A model generated the notes under the pieces. It was not told the DNA's origin, ran no database searches, and saw only the letters and a program-made list of their open reading frames with translations. The translations under genes were made by a program, and so were the position numbers. Positions 18,195-28,226 of a stretch of DNA of 64,000 bases are shown one piece after another. Positions within the stretch are counted from its first letter, which is position 1, and every line of letters begins with the position of its first letter. Origin of the DNA: Blastomonas natatoria (lineage in GTDB: Bacteria; Pseudomonadota; Alphaproteobacteria; Sphingomonadales; Sphingomonadaceae); assembly GCF_003201955.1 (NCBI RefSeq), contig NZ_QJJM01000003.1:269171-333170 (forward strand), in the 5' to 3' direction.

Positions 18195-19282
18195 GCGCCT
18201 ACTCCTCCGCTCAGCGTGGGGACGTCGAGCGACGAGAAGCCGTAATGCTTCAGCCAGCGCAAATCGCCGTCGAAGAACGCGCGCAGGTCGTCCATGCCGT
18301 ATTTGAGCATCGCCAGCCGGTCGATGCCGCAGCCGAAGGCAAAGCCCTGCCATTCGTCGGGGTCCAGACCGCAATGCTCAATCACCTTGGGGTTGACCAT
18401 GCCGCTGCCCAGAATTTCCATCCAGCCGCCATTGGGGCCGGTGGGATCGCCACCGACGACGCGCTTGCCCTTTTCCACCGTGAAGCCGACATCGACCTCG
18501 GCCGAGGGCTCGGTGAACGGAAAATAGCTCGGGCGAAGGCGCAGCACGATATCGTCGCGCTCGAAGAACGCGCGAACGAAGGTCTCGAGCGTCCATTTGA
18601 GGTGCGCCATGGTGATGCCCCTGTCGATGACAAGGCCTTCGACCTGGTGGAACATCGGCGTGTGCGTCGCATCCGAATCGCTGCGATAGGTGCGGCCGGG
18701 CGCAATGATGCGGATCGGCGGCTTTTGTCCCATCATCGTGCGGATCTGCACCGGCGAGGTGTGCGTGCGCAACAGCATTTCCTCTCCGTCCGCATTGCGA
18801 TCGGGGAAATAGAAGGTGTCGTGCATCGCGCGCGCAGGGTGCGTCTCGGGCATGTTCAGCGCGGTGAAATTGTACCAGCCCGATTCGATCTCGGGTCCGG
18901 TGGCGACGGCAAATCCCAGGTCCGCGAAAATCTCGGCCAGCTCGTCCATCACCTGCGCCACCGGATGCACCGAGCCTTGCGGGCTGGGCGCGACCGGCAG
19001 GGTGAGATCGATCGCCTCGGCGGCGAGCCGCTCGTTGAGTGCAGCGCTTTCCAGCGCGTCCTTGCGCGCGGCGATCGCCGACGTGACCGCCTCGCGCGCG
19101 CCGTTGATGCGCGGACCTTGTTCCTGGCGCTCTTCGGGGCTCATGCTTCCCAGCGTCTTGAGCAGCCCGGTGATCGCGCCCTGCTTGCCCAGGGCTGCGA
19201 TGCGGATCTCTTCCAGCGCGGCAAGATCGGCATTGGCGATCTGCGCCAGGTAATCCTGCTGCAATGTTTCAACGTCGGCCAC
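18191..19282 (-). CDS. pheS: Phenylalanyl-tRNA synthetase alpha subunit
   Basis: The gene encodes 363 aa. An N-terminal coiled coil (about 1-85) precedes the class II catalytic core: the motif 2 region is [20 protein letters not shown] and the motif 3 region is [17 protein letters not shown] 19282 is chosen because it gives the normal family N-terminus and has AAAGAG about 8 bases upstream; GTG 19297 and an ATG further up are alternatives. It is first in the pheS-pheT-epimerase-like transcription unit. No phenylalanine-rich leader peptide was recognised upstream. Confidence 0.96.
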   Translation of the reverse strand: MADVETLQQDYLAQIANADLAALEEIRIAALGKQGAITGLLKTLGSMSPEERQEQGPRINGAREAVTSAIAARKDALESAALNERLAAEAIDLTLPVAPSPQGSVHPVAQVMDELAEIFADLGFAVATGPEIESGWYNFTALNMPETHPARAMHDTFYFPDRNADGEEMLLRTHTSPVQIRTMMGQKPPIRIIAPGRTYRSDSDATHTPMFHQVEGLVIDRGITMAHLKWTLETFVRAFFERDDIVLRLRPSYFPFTEPSAEVDVGFTVEKGKRVVGGDPTGPNGGWMEILGSGMVNPKVIEHCGLDPDEWQGFAFGCGIDRLAMLKYGMDDLRAFFDGDLRWLKHYGFSSLDVPTLSGGVGA

Positions 19283-19447
19283 GATCTGCTCTTTCACAAA
19301 TGGCAAAAATGTCCGCGAGCCGCTGTCATGCCCGGCTGCACAAATCAAGCCCTGCCGCATTTTCATGGCCTTTTCATGCGGGCGCCCGGGGTGCTATTCT
19401 CTCCGTCAGACCGGGCGCAGACCCGGCTGCAATGGGGACGATGGCCG

Positions 19448-19828
19448 ATGAACCTGATGCTGCTTTTCGCTTCGCTCGCCGCGATCCTTGCGGTCGCAGG
19501 CCTGGTCTGGCTGCTGCAACTGGGCGAGAACCGGATCGGCGATGCCGCCGATGCCGCGCGCATTGCCGAAGAGCAGATTGCAGGCTTCGAATCCGGGCCG
19601 GTATTGATGTCTAACGATGGCGAAGCGGCTCTGGTCGAGGGGCGGGATGGCCGGGTCGTCGTGCTCAAGCGCCACGGTGCGCAATGCGCTGGCCGCGTGC
19701 TGCCAAGGCCGTTGCGCGCCCACCGATGCAGCGAAGGCTGGAAGGTCGAGACCGGTGATCCGCGTTTCGGGCATGTTGCACTCGCTCTGTCAAAACAGGA
19801 TGCTGACAGGCTGCTGACAATGATGTAA
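19448..19828 (+). CDS. Hypothetical small membrane-anchored protein
   Basis: The gene encodes 126 aa. One N-terminal membrane segment (MNLMLLFASLAAILAVAGLVWLL reads over about residues 1-23) is followed by a soluble domain with two cysteines (QCAGR and HRCSEG), so it is probably an inner-membrane protein. No family was recognised. ATG 19448 is the start because the hydrophobic segment begins there; the much longer open frame upstream is the shadow of pheS. It is divergent from pheS and lies 13 bases before the sterol-desaturase-like gene. Confidence 0.75.
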   Translation: MNLMLLFASLAAILAVAGLVWLLQLGENRIGDAADAARIAEEQIAGFESGPVLMSNDGEAALVEGRDGRVVVLKRHGAQCAGRVLPRPLRAHRCSEGWKVETGDPRFGHVALALSKQDADRLLTMM

Positions 19829-19841
19829 GCAAGCTTGCATA

Positions 19842-20783
19842 ATGATTCCCGACCTGCCCAACCCGACCGAGCTCGCCATCCCGGCTTTCGTGCTGTTGAT
19901 GCTGGCCGAGATCTGGTGGGTGCGCCGCCGCGACCGCAAGGCCTATGAACCGCGCGATACGCTGACATCGCTGGCACTGGGCCTTGGCTCGACCGTCGCC
20001 GGTGCGCTGACCGGGGGGCTCGCGCTCGCCATCGCCTTCTGGGTCTATCAATATCGGATCTTCGACATTGGCTTTGCCTGGTGGGCCTGGCCGGTTGCCT
20101 TCGTCTTTGATGATTTCGCCTATTACTGGGTGCACCGGCTGGGTCACCGCGTCCGCTGGATGTGGGCAGCGCATGTCATCCACCATTCCAGCCAGCATTA
20201 TAACCTCTCGACCGCGCTCAGGCAGACCTGGACCGGCTTCTTCACCCCCGGCCTGCTGGTCAGCCTGCCGCTGTTCTGGCTGGGCTTTCACCCGCTCATG
20301 ATCGCCTTTTGCGGCGGCATCAACCTGATCTACCAGTTCTGGATCCATACCGAGGCGGTCAAGCGCCTGCCGCGCTGGTTCGAGGCGGTGATGAACACGC
20401 CCTCGCACCACCGCGTCCATCACGCGATCAACCCGCGCTATCTCGATTCGAACTATGCCGGGGTGTTCATCGTCTGGGACAAGATGTTCGGCACCTTCGT
20501 GCCCGAGCGCGACGACGAACCGATCCGCTATGGCATCGTCAAGCAGCTGGGCAGCTTCAACCTCCTATGGGCGGCGTTTCACGAATGGGTGGGCATCGCG
20601 CGCGACCTGTGGTCCGCGCCCGGGCTGGGCAATAAGCTGGCCTATCTGCTGCGCCCGCCAGGGTGGAGCCATGACAACAGCCGAGAGACCAGCGACAGCA
20701 TCAAGGCCGCCTGGGCCGCGCGGCAGGGGCGGCAATCACCATCGCGCGCAGCCAGCGGCGTCACTCTAGAGCCAGCGGAATAG
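19842..20783 (+). CDS. Sterol desaturase / fatty acid hydroxylase superfamily protein
   Basis: The gene encodes 313 aa. Several membrane segments surround three histidine clusters that bind the di-iron centre: HRLGH (98-102), HVIHHS (111-116) and SHHRVHH (188-194). The family hydroxylates or desaturates membrane lipids. In bacteria, substrates include hopanoids, carotenoids and ornithine lipids, so the substrate here is open. The last 50 residues are polar and low-complexity. It follows the small membrane gene and precedes a GNAT gene by 4 bases, which suggests one operon. Confidence 0.88.
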   Translation: MIPDLPNPTELAIPAFVLLMLAEIWWVRRRDRKAYEPRDTLTSLALGLGSTVAGALTGGLALAIAFWVYQYRIFDIGFAWWAWPVAFVFDDFAYYWVHRLGHRVRWMWAAHVIHHSSQHYNLSTALRQTWTGFFTPGLLVSLPLFWLGFHPLMIAFCGGINLIYQFWIHTEAVKRLPRWFEAVMNTPSHHRVHHAINPRYLDSNYAGVFIVWDKMFGTFVPERDDEPIRYGIVKQLGSFNLLWAAFHEWVGIARDLWSAPGLGNKLAYLLRPPGWSHDNSRETSDSIKAAWAARQGRQSPSRAASGVTLEPAE

Positions 20784-20787
20784 GCAT

Positions 20788-21264
20788 ATGGCGCGCGGGG
20801 GCGACCAGCCGGATATTGCCCTTTTCGAAGGCGCACAGATTAAGCGCGAGGAGGCCGTGCTCGCCGACCTGTGCGGCCGGATATTCGAGACTTTCGACCC
20901 CGATTATCTCGCGCGTCGCCTGCCGGTGCTGGTCGATCCGGTGCTGCATCTTGCGCGCAGCGATACCGGAGCCGACTTGGGCTTCAAGCTCGGATACCGG
21001 CGCGGACCCAGCCTGCTCTATTCCTGGCTCGGCGGCATCGTTCCCGAAGCGCGTAGCCAGGGCATCGCCACGCGGCTGATGCACGCGCAGCATGATTGGG
21101 CGGCAGCGCAAGGCTATCACTGGGTCGAAACGCGCACCCGCGCCAGCAACAACCGCATGATCATCGTCAACCTGAAGGCAGGGTTTCACATTGCCGGGGT
21201 CGAGAGCGACGAGGCCGGGCATCTGATGGTCATTCAGCGGAGGCGATTGAATAGCCTGCCGTGA
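20788..21264 (+). CDS. GNAT family N-acetyltransferase
   Basis: The gene encodes 158 aa. The acetyl-CoA binding motif A is visible as LGGIVPEARSQGIATRLMHA (about 90-109). Motif B follows with ETRTRASNNRMIIVNLKAGF, typical of the GNAT superfamily. The acceptor is unknown. The ATG lies 4 bases after the sterol-desaturase-like stop, so the two are probably translated from one message. Confidence 0.85.
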   Translation: MARGGDQPDIALFEGAQIKREEAVLADLCGRIFETFDPDYLARRLPVLVDPVLHLARSDTGADLGFKLGYRRGPSLLYSWLGGIVPEARSQGIATRLMHAQHDWAAAQGYHWVETRTRASNNRMIIVNLKAGFHIAGVESDEAGHLMVIQRRRLNSLP

Positions 21265-21294
21265 TCGGCACCAAGAACCAAAATGGGAGAGAGC

Positions 21295-22917
21295 ATGAGC
21301 GAGTATGACATCATCGTGATCGGCGGCGGGTCCGCAGGCTGTGCGGTTGCCGGGCGGCTCAGCGAAGACCCCTCGCTGTCGGTCTGCCTGATCGAGGCGG
21401 GGGGGCGCAACAATGGCGTGCGGGTCAAGACCCCGGGCTTCATGCCTTTCCTCCCGAAGAACACCAACTGGCAGTTCGAAACCGTGCCGCAGCCGGGCCT
21501 GAACGGGCGTACCGGCTATCAGCCGCGGGGCAAGGGGCTGGGCGGCTCCTCGGCGATCAACGCGATGGTCTATATTCGCGGCAACCATTGGGATTACGAC
21601 AACTGGGAGGCGCTTGGAGCCACCGGCTGGAGCCACAAGGACGTGCTGCCCTGGTTCCGCCGCTCCGAAGGCAATGCGCGCTATGGCTCGTCGCACGATT
21701 TCGACGCGCATCACGGCGGCGATGGCCCGCTATCGGTGGTCGACCAGAAATGGGCCAATCCCGGCAGCCATGCCTTTGTCGAGGCGGCGCGGCGGCTGCA
21801 ATTGCCGCTGAACGACGATTTCAACGGCGCGAAGCAGGAAGGCTTCGGCATCTACCAGACCACGCAAAAGAACGGCGAACGCTGGAGCGCGGCACGCGCC
21901 TATGTCGAGCCGGCAGCGGACCGCGCCAATCTGGACGTGCGCACCCATGCGCTTGTCCGGCGGATCATCATCGAGAATGGCCGGGCGCGCGGCGTGGAGT
22001 TTGAACGCGCAGGCAAGGTGGTGCAGGTGTTCGCGCGCGCTGCGGTGGTGCTTTCTGCTGGTGCCTTCGGCTCGCCGCAGATCCTGCAGCTTTCGGGGAT
22101 CGGCCCCGGCGGCATGCTGCAGGAGCATGGCATTCCGGTGCTGGTGGATCGCGGCGAAGTCGGCGCGAACCTGCAGGACCATATCGATTACGTCTCGGGC
22201 TTCGCCACCAAATCGACCGACAGCTTCGGCAGTTCGCTCGCGGGCGCGTCGCGCATGGCACGCGCGGTGATCGAGCACCGCCGCAAGCGCACCGGAATCC
22301 TGACCACCTGCTGGGCGGAAGCGGGCGGCTTCTGGAAAATGATGCCCGATGCACCTGCGCCCGATGTGCAATTCCATTTCGTGCCTGCTGTGCTGGAGGA
22401 TCACGGGCGCGAGAAGGTCAAGGGCCATGGCTTTTCGTGCCACGCTTGCGTCCTGCGCCCGGAAAGCAAGGGCACGGTGACGCTCAACAGCGCCGATCCC
22501 GCCGCCCCGCCGCGCATCGACCCCAATTTCCTGGCCGACGAACGCGACATGGCGGTGCTGCGGGCCGGGGTGCGCTTCATGCACCGCATCTTCGAGACCC
22601 AGCCGATGTCGGATTACGATCCGGTCGATCGGCATCCGATCGATCTGTACAATGACGCTGCGCTCGACGAGCTGATCCGCAACCGCGCGGATACCGTCTA
22701 TCACCCGGTCGGCACCTGCCGCATGGGGTCGGACGAGGCTAGCGTGGTCGATCCGCGCCTGCGCCTGCGCGGGGTCGAGGGGCTTTATGTCGCCGATGCC
22801 AGCGTCATGCCCAAGATCGTCAGTGGGAACACCAACGCGCCCAGCATCATGATCGGCGAACGCTGCGCGGCGTTTGTCGCTGAGGATGTGAAGGCGAAGC
22901 TGCTGGTGGCGGCGTAA
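21295..22917 (+). CDS. GMC family FAD-dependent oxidoreductase (choline/alcohol dehydrogenase-like)
   Basis: The gene encodes 540 aa. The N-terminal FAD motif is GGGSAGCAVAGRL (from residue 10). GMC signature 1 contains GKGLGGSSAINAMVY and signature 2 contains GAFGSPQILQLSGIG. The catalytic pair is H470 (in HPVGTCRMG) and N514 (in GNTNAPSIMIGER). These enzymes oxidise alcohols, often primary aliphatic or choline-like. No betaine aldehyde dehydrogenase is nearby, so a choline role is not supported. ATG 21295 is chosen because GGGAGAGAG sits just before it; an ATG at 21283 is in frame. Confidence 0.9.
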   Translation: MSEYDIIVIGGGSAGCAVAGRLSEDPSLSVCLIEAGGRNNGVRVKTPGFMPFLPKNTNWQFETVPQPGLNGRTGYQPRGKGLGGSSAINAMVYIRGNHWDYDNWEALGATGWSHKDVLPWFRRSEGNARYGSSHDFDAHHGGDGPLSVVDQKWANPGSHAFVEAARRLQLPLNDDFNGAKQEGFGIYQTTQKNGERWSAARAYVEPAADRANLDVRTHALVRRIIIENGRARGVEFERAGKVVQVFARAAVVLSAGAFGSPQILQLSGIGPGGMLQEHGIPVLVDRGEVGANLQDHIDYVSGFATKSTDSFGSSLAGASRMARAVIEHRRKRTGILTTCWAEAGGFWKMMPDAPAPDVQFHFVPAVLEDHGREKVKGHGFSCHACVLRPESKGTVTLNSADPAAPPRIDPNFLADERDMAVLRAGVRFMHRIFETQPMSDYDPVDRHPIDLYNDAALDELIRNRADTVYHPVGTCRMGSDEASVVDPRLRLRGVEGLYVADASVMPKIVSGNTNAPSIMIGERCAAFVAEDVKAKLLVAA

Positions 22918-22925
22918 GCGATTAC

Positions 22926-23187
22926 GTCCCTCGACTTCGCTCGGGACAAACGGACAGAGAGGACGCGGTATCCCGAAATCCTCCTCGAGCTTGTCTCGGG
23001 GAGGGGGACCGCCGATCGAAGATCGGGGGTGGAGGGGAAGCGGGATGGCACTTTGCTTCATCCGGAGCACGTACCCGCTGCCCCTCCACCACCCGCTTTG
23101 CGGGCGGTCCCCCTCCCCCAGCGAGATGGGGGAGGATTTTGGTGTCGTCCAATCCACCTCCGTGTGTCCCGAGCGAAGTCGAGGGAC
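22926..23187. repeat. 262-bp nested inverted repeat with perfect 23-bp ends
   Basis: The ends 22926-22948 and 23165-23187 are perfect 23-bp inverted copies containing the CTCGACTTCGCTCGGGAC core. Inside, a second pair of arms (about 22974-23047 and 23075-23150) is also inverted, with blocks such as GGGGAGGGGGACCGCC conserved. The whole stretch can fold into one long hairpin. It fills most of the gap between the GMC gene and mutS. No direct target duplication is visible at the edges. Confidence 0.85.
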
Positions 23188-23253
23188 GTTGAACACCGCC
23201 CTGGGGAAAACTCGCGCTTCCGTGCTGCTTCCGGCTCAGGTAACGGAACAGCG

Positions 23254-25872
23254 ATGAGCGCCTCGTCCGACAACGCCCCGACACCGATGATGGCGCAATA
23301 TCATGCGCTCAAGGCCGAGGCGCCCGATTGCCTGCTCTTCTATCGGATGGGCGACTTTTTCGAACTGTTCTTCGACGATGCCAAGGCGGCGGCGGCGGTG
23401 CTCGATATCGCGCTGACCTCGCGCGGGGCGCATGGTGGCGATCCGGTGCCGATGTGCGGGGTGCCGGTGCACAGCGCCGAAGGCTATCTCGCGCGGCTGA
23501 TCAAGGCGGGCCACCGCGTCGCCATTGCCGAGCAGACCGAGACGCCCGCCGAGGCCAAGGCGCGCGCGGGCTCGAAAGCGCTGGTGCAGCGCGCGATCGT
23601 CCGCTTCGTCACCGCCGGCACGCTGACCGAAGAGGCGCTGCTCGATTCGCGCTCGGAAAACCGGCTGGTCGCAATTGCCAGTGCCGAGGGCGGCTTTGGC
23701 TTGGCGATGTGCGACATCTCTACCGGTCGGTTCGAGCTGATGCAGGCGAGCGCTGCCGAGCTTTCGGCCGAGATCGCGCGGCTTGCCCCCAGCGAACTTG
23801 TCCAGTCCGACCGCGCCGACCCGTTTGGCGAGGATGCGATCCTCCGGCCGGGCCATGATTTCAGCAGCATCGAGGGCGAGCGGCGGCTGAAGGCGCATTT
23901 CGGGGTGGCCACACTCGATGGCTTCGGCAGCTTCAGCCGCGCAGAGCTTGCGGCAGCGGGCGGGCTTCTTGCTTATCTGGAGCATGTCTCTCGGGGAACG
24001 ATGCCATTCCTCGCCCCGCCCCGCAGGCACGAGGTGGCGCAGCACATGGCGGTCGATGCCGCAACGCGCGAGAGCCTGGAAATCCTGAGTTCGCAGCAGG
24101 GCGGGCGGGTCGGATCGCTCATCCATGCGATCGACCGCACGGTGACTGGCGCAGGCGCGCGGCTGCTCGCCAGCGATCTCGGCGCGCCGCTGACCGATCT
24201 GGCTGCGATCCGCGACCGGCTGGCGCTGGTGCAATGGTTCCATGCCGATCCGCTGCTGCGCGACAGCGTGCGCGAGGCGCTGAAGGCAATTCCCGATCTT
24301 GCCCGTGCGCTGGGCCGCGTCGTCGCCGGACGGGGCAGCCCCCGCGATCTCGGGCAACTGCGCGATGGCCTCAGCGCTGCGCGGACCTTGCGCGAACGCC
24401 TCGGCAAGGCGTCGGACCTTCCCGATCTGCTCAAGCAACTGCTGCCCGACATGCAGGGCCATGGCGCACTGGTCGAGCATCTGGCACGCGCGCTGGTCGA
24501 AAGCCCTCCCACTGAGCGCCAGCAGGGCGGCTATATCGCGCGCGGCTATGATGCCGCGCTCGATGCGCTGCGCGATACCTCGGGCAATGCCCGCCGCGCG
24601 ATCGCCGCGCTGGAGGCTACCTACAAGGCGCAGACTGGCGTGCAGGCGCTGAAGATCCGGCACAATGCGGTGCTCGGCTATTTCATCGAGGTACCCGCCG
24701 CCCGCGCCGATGCGCTGATGAAAGCGGACAGCGGCTTTGCCCATCGCCAGACCATGGCGGGCGCGGTGCGCTTCAATTCGCCCGCGCTGCACGAAGAGGC
24801 AATGCGCATCGCACAGGCGGGAACGCACGCCCAGGCGGCGGAAGAGGCGCATTTCGAGGGGTTGTGCGAAGAGGTCATCGCCGCGCGCGAGGGCATCGCG
24901 CGCACCGCCGCCGCGATCGCGCGGATCGATGTCGCCTGCGGTCATGCGCAGATGGCGGCGGAGGGCGATTTCTGCTGCCCCGAGCTCACCGAGGCGTCCG
25001 AAATCGCGATCGAATCCGGGCGGCATCCGGTGGTCGAGGCGGCGCTGCGCAAGCAGGGTCAGGCCTTCGTCGCCAACGACGCGAGCTTGAACGAACGTGA
25101 CCGGCTGTGGCTGGTTTCGGGTCCGAACATGGGCGGCAAGTCGACCTTCCTGCGCCAGACTGCGCTGATTGTGCTGCTCGCACAGGCTGGCGCGTTCGTG
25201 CCCGCCCGCTCGGCGCGGATCGGCATTGTTGACCGGCTGTTCAGCCGCGTCGGCGCGTCGGACAATCTCGCACGCGGCCGGTCCACTTTCATGGTCGAGA
25301 TGGTCGAGACCGCAGCGATCCTCTCCCAGGCGACCGAGCGGTCGTTCGTCATCCTAGACGAGGTCGGGCGCGGCACCTCGACCTATGATGGGTTGGCGCT
25401 CGCCTGGGCGATTGCCGAAGCGGTGCACGATACCAATAGATGCCGCTGCCTGTTCGCGACCCATTATCACGAACTGACCCGGCTCGCCGGACGGCTCGAT
25501 GCGCTCTCGCTGCACCATGTCCGCGCGCGCGAATGGAAGGGCGATCTGGTGCTGTTGCACGAAGTCGCCGATGGCCCGGCGGACCGCAGCTACGGTCTTG
25601 CGGTGGCAAAGCTGGCGGGCGTGCCGCCGGTGGTGGTCGCGCGCGCGAAATCGGTGCTGGCGAAGCTCGAGGCGGGGAGGCAGGCAACCGGCGGCCTCGC
25701 GGCAGGGCTCGACGATCTGCCGTTGTTCGCTGCTGCTGCGGCCAGGGAGCCGGAAGCCAGGGACGAACTGCGCGACATGCTGCAGGCACTCGATGTCGAT
25801 AACCTGAGCCCGCGCGATGCGCTCGATGCGCTTTACCGGCTCAAGGCGATGCTGGATGAGGCGTCGCATTAG
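23254..25872 (+). CDS. mutS: DNA mismatch repair protein MutS
   Basis: The gene encodes 872 aa. The N-terminal mismatch-binding domain has the GDFFELFFDDA motif, with the Phe-X-Glu that reads the mismatch (FFEL, about residues 31-34). Connector, core lever and clamp domains follow. The ATPase has Walker A GPNMGGKS (623-630), Walker B VILDEVGRGTSTYDG and the ATHYHEL segment. The C-terminus ends in a helix-turn-helix dimer region. ATG 23254 excludes upstream residues that are encoded by the palindromic repeat. Confidence 0.97.
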   Translation: MSASSDNAPTPMMAQYHALKAEAPDCLLFYRMGDFFELFFDDAKAAAAVLDIALTSRGAHGGDPVPMCGVPVHSAEGYLARLIKAGHRVAIAEQTETPAEAKARAGSKALVQRAIVRFVTAGTLTEEALLDSRSENRLVAIASAEGGFGLAMCDISTGRFELMQASAAELSAEIARLAPSELVQSDRADPFGEDAILRPGHDFSSIEGERRLKAHFGVATLDGFGSFSRAELAAAGGLLAYLEHVSRGTMPFLAPPRRHEVAQHMAVDAATRESLEILSSQQGGRVGSLIHAIDRTVTGAGARLLASDLGAPLTDLAAIRDRLALVQWFHADPLLRDSVREALKAIPDLARALGRVVAGRGSPRDLGQLRDGLSAARTLRERLGKASDLPDLLKQLLPDMQGHGALVEHLARALVESPPTERQQGGYIARGYDAALDALRDTSGNARRAIAALEATYKAQTGVQALKIRHNAVLGYFIEVPAARADALMKADSGFAHRQTMAGAVRFNSPALHEEAMRIAQAGTHAQAAEEAHFEGLCEEVIAAREGIARTAAAIARIDVACGHAQMAAEGDFCCPELTEASEIAIESGRHPVVEAALRKQGQAFVANDASLNERDRLWLVSGPNMGGKSTFLRQTALIVLLAQAGAFVPARSARIGIVDRLFSRVGASDNLARGRSTFMVEMVETAAILSQATERSFVILDEVGRGTSTYDGLALAWAIAEAVHDTNRCRCLFATHYHELTRLAGRLDALSLHHVRAREWKGDLVLLHEVADGPADRSYGLAVAKLAGVPPVVVARAKSVLAKLEAGRQATGGLAAGLDDLPLFAAAAAREPEARDELRDMLQALDVDNLSPRDALDALYRLKAMLDEASH

Positions 25873-25931
25873 TCGTTCAATCGCGGCGCAAATCCGGTTA
25901 TCCTGCAACCCGTTACCAAGGCAGGGGCAAG

Positions 25932-28226
25932 ATGGCGGGCATCGGGATATTGGCAGTCGCATATGCCCTGGCCGCGCCGGGAGCGGCCGAGGCGCGGCTG
26001 CCCGATGCGATCACCTTGTGCGACCGGCCCGTGGCAGACCTTCCTGCTGCTGCACTGCCGCTGGCAAGCGCGCGCGCGCGCCAGGCACGCAGTCTGATGC
26101 GCGGAGGGGATAACGGGGCGGATGCGGCGCTGGAATTGCTGCTATCCCCTGCCGATGGCGCACCCCCCGCTCAGTCGATTCAGGGCGCCGACAGCAGCCT
26201 CGGACAGCTTGCGGAATATTGCCTCGTCGCGGGCGAAGCGATGCGGCGGGCGCGAGCAGGCAGCCAGTCGCGCGCGCAGGATTTCCTGCGCACCGCGCAG
26301 GCGTTGGCGGAACGGGCGGGAGACAAGGCGCTCGCCGCGCGCGCCGCATGGGAGGCCGCGCTGGCCCTGGCGGGCGGCGCACCGCCTGCAGTATCGGGCA
26401 CGCGCCGCCGTTCGGCCGGAGACGCTCGGCCATTCCCACCGCAGCCAGGTTGTGCGCTGGTTGAGACCGAAACCCGGGCGCGCAGGCTGGAACTTGCCTT
26501 TGCCTGTGCGCTCGATCGGGCCGTCCTGGCAGATGAACCTCAGCTTATTGCGCTGGCGGCGCTGCGCCTGGCGCGGCTGGAGAAGGCGCGCAAGGCCGAT
26601 ATCGGGGCTCATATCGCACTGGGGCTCGGAGCATCGGGCCGCGTCAGCGATACGCGGGATCAGGCGGCGCTGTATCGCGGCCTGATCATGCTGGCTGCCG
26701 ATGCAGACCAGCTACAAACTGATACGGTTAGAAATGCGATCGAAAATTATGCAAATCTGGTAAAGGCTGGTGCGGGTGACGCAGCCACGCTTTCGGCGAT
26801 GCGGGGGCGTCTCGCTCTGGCTGGAGCCGACGCTGCGGCGGCGCGTGCCGATCTGCGCCGGGCGGTGTTCCTCGAAAGCGAGAAAGCCCTGCCGCAGAAC
26901 CTGCCGCAATACGCACTGTTGCTGGCCGATGCCGAGCCCGAGCGTGCCGCCGAGCATGTGCAAGCTGCCTATCGTGCGCTGCAGCAGGTGCGCAGCCTGC
27001 TGGTGCCGGTCGATCCTCTGACCGAGGAAAGCCGGTTCGACCTGCTGGTCCGCCCGGTTTTCGAGCGCGCGATCGGCACCACGCTGGCCGTCGCCGGGAG
27101 CGATGCCGGGACGCTCGACCAGGCGCAGCGCATTGCCGAGGCCTACAGGTCTGCCGAATTGCAGAACAGCCTTGGCGCGGAATGCGTGCCGCTGCGCAAC
27201 CCGGTGACCCCCGCCGATCTCAAGCCGGGTGAAGTGCTGCTCTATCCGCTGTTGCTCGAGGACAGGATCGAACTGCTCTATGCCACGGGCGACGACAAGG
27301 CGCGCGGTTACCGACGCATGCCGCCAGACCGCAGTCGCAATCGCGCGATGATCGCGGCGCTCGCCCAGCGGATGACCGCCTCGCTCAGCGGTGCCAGCAA
27401 TGATTGGGAGGCGGCATCGCGCGACCTCCATGCCGCGCTGATTGCGCCGATTGCGTCGCTGCTGGGCCAGGATGCGACGCTGATCATCGTTCCCGATGGA
27501 CCCTTGCGGCAGATCAGCTTTGCCGCACTGATGGATGCGCAAGGCACCTTCCTGATAGAGCAGGCGCGGCTCGCGGTGGTGCCCGCGCTCAGCTTTGCGG
27601 CGCCAGGCACGCGCGATACCGATCCCGAGATCATCGCCGCCTCGCTGGAAAAGGAGCTCGATCTGCCGGTGGGCCGTTTCACCCGGCTGGAGGGGACCGC
27701 GTCGGAAGCGGCGATGGCGGCGGGGCCGGACGGCGTGCTGCTCACCGATTTCGACCGAGCGGACCTGGCTGCGGCACTGGCAAGGCATCCGGCTAGCGTG
27801 CTGCATCTGGCGACGCATGCTGCCTTCAACGGTCGCACTGAGCGCTCGTTCGTCGTCGCCAATGGCGAAGCGATCAGCCTGCCCGAACTGCGTGCGATGC
27901 TGAGCGCCAGCAGTTTGCGCGGTCAGGGCCTGCAGTTGCTGGTCCTGAGCGCCTGCGAGACAGCCGTGGGCGATGACGACCAGGCGATGGGGCTCGCGGG
28001 GGCCGCCGTGGAGGCAGGGGCCGCGAGCGCGCTCGCCTCGCTCTGGGAGGTCAGCGATGCTGGCACAGCCGCGCTGATGGAGGCATTCTACACCCATTAT
28101 CGCGCGGGCGAGGGGAGGGCACGCGCTCTGCAACTGGCGCAGATCGAACTCGCGCGCGGCGCGGATGGGCAATGGACTGATCCGGGCATCTGGAGTGCGT
28201 TCACTCTTGTGGGGAGCTGGCGATGA
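25932..28226 (+). CDS. CHAT-domain (caspase-like) protein, probably exported
   Basis: The gene encodes 764 aa. A signal-peptide-like N-terminus (about 1-22, ending AEA) is followed by a long alpha-helical region (about 40-420) compatible with TPR-type repeats. The C-terminal CHAT protease domain (about 440-764) has the catalytic dyad H629 (in HLATHAAF) and C675 (in LVLSACETAVGDD). CHAT domains are cysteine endopeptidases of the caspase clan. The stop codon overlaps the next start (ATGA), so the gene is coupled to a TpsA-like exoprotein and a TpsB-like transporter. A role in processing or quality control of the exoprotein is an inference. Confidence 0.9.
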   Translation: MAGIGILAVAYALAAPGAAEARLPDAITLCDRPVADLPAAALPLASARARQARSLMRGGDNGADAALELLLSPADGAPPAQSIQGADSSLGQLAEYCLVAGEAMRRARAGSQSRAQDFLRTAQALAERAGDKALAARAAWEAALALAGGAPPAVSGTRRRSAGDARPFPPQPGCALVETETRARRLELAFACALDRAVLADEPQLIALAALRLARLEKARKADIGAHIALGLGASGRVSDTRDQAALYRGLIMLAADADQLQTDTVRNAIENYANLVKAGAGDAATLSAMRGRLALAGADAAAARADLRRAVFLESEKALPQNLPQYALLLADAEPERAAEHVQAAYRALQQVRSLLVPVDPLTEESRFDLLVRPVFERAIGTTLAVAGSDAGTLDQAQRIAEAYRSAELQNSLGAECVPLRNPVTPADLKPGEVLLYPLLLEDRIELLYATGDDKARGYRRMPPDRSRNRAMIAALAQRMTASLSGASNDWEAASRDLHAALIAPIASLLGQDATLIIVPDGPLRQISFAALMDAQGTFLIEQARLAVVPALSFAAPGTRDTDPEIIAASLEKELDLPVGRFTRLEGTASEAAMAAGPDGVLLTDFDRADLAAALARHPASVLHLATHAAFNGRTERSFVVANGEAISLPELRAMLSASSLRGQGLQLLVLSACETAVGDDDQAMGLAGAAVEAGAASALASLWEVSDAGTAALMEAFYTHYRAGEGRARALQLAQIELARGADGQWTDPGIWSAFTLVGSWR

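Noticed and set aside
23029..23253. N-terminal extension of mutS
   Set aside because: These codons lie in the nested palindromic repeat; known MutS proteins begin near the ATG 23254 product.
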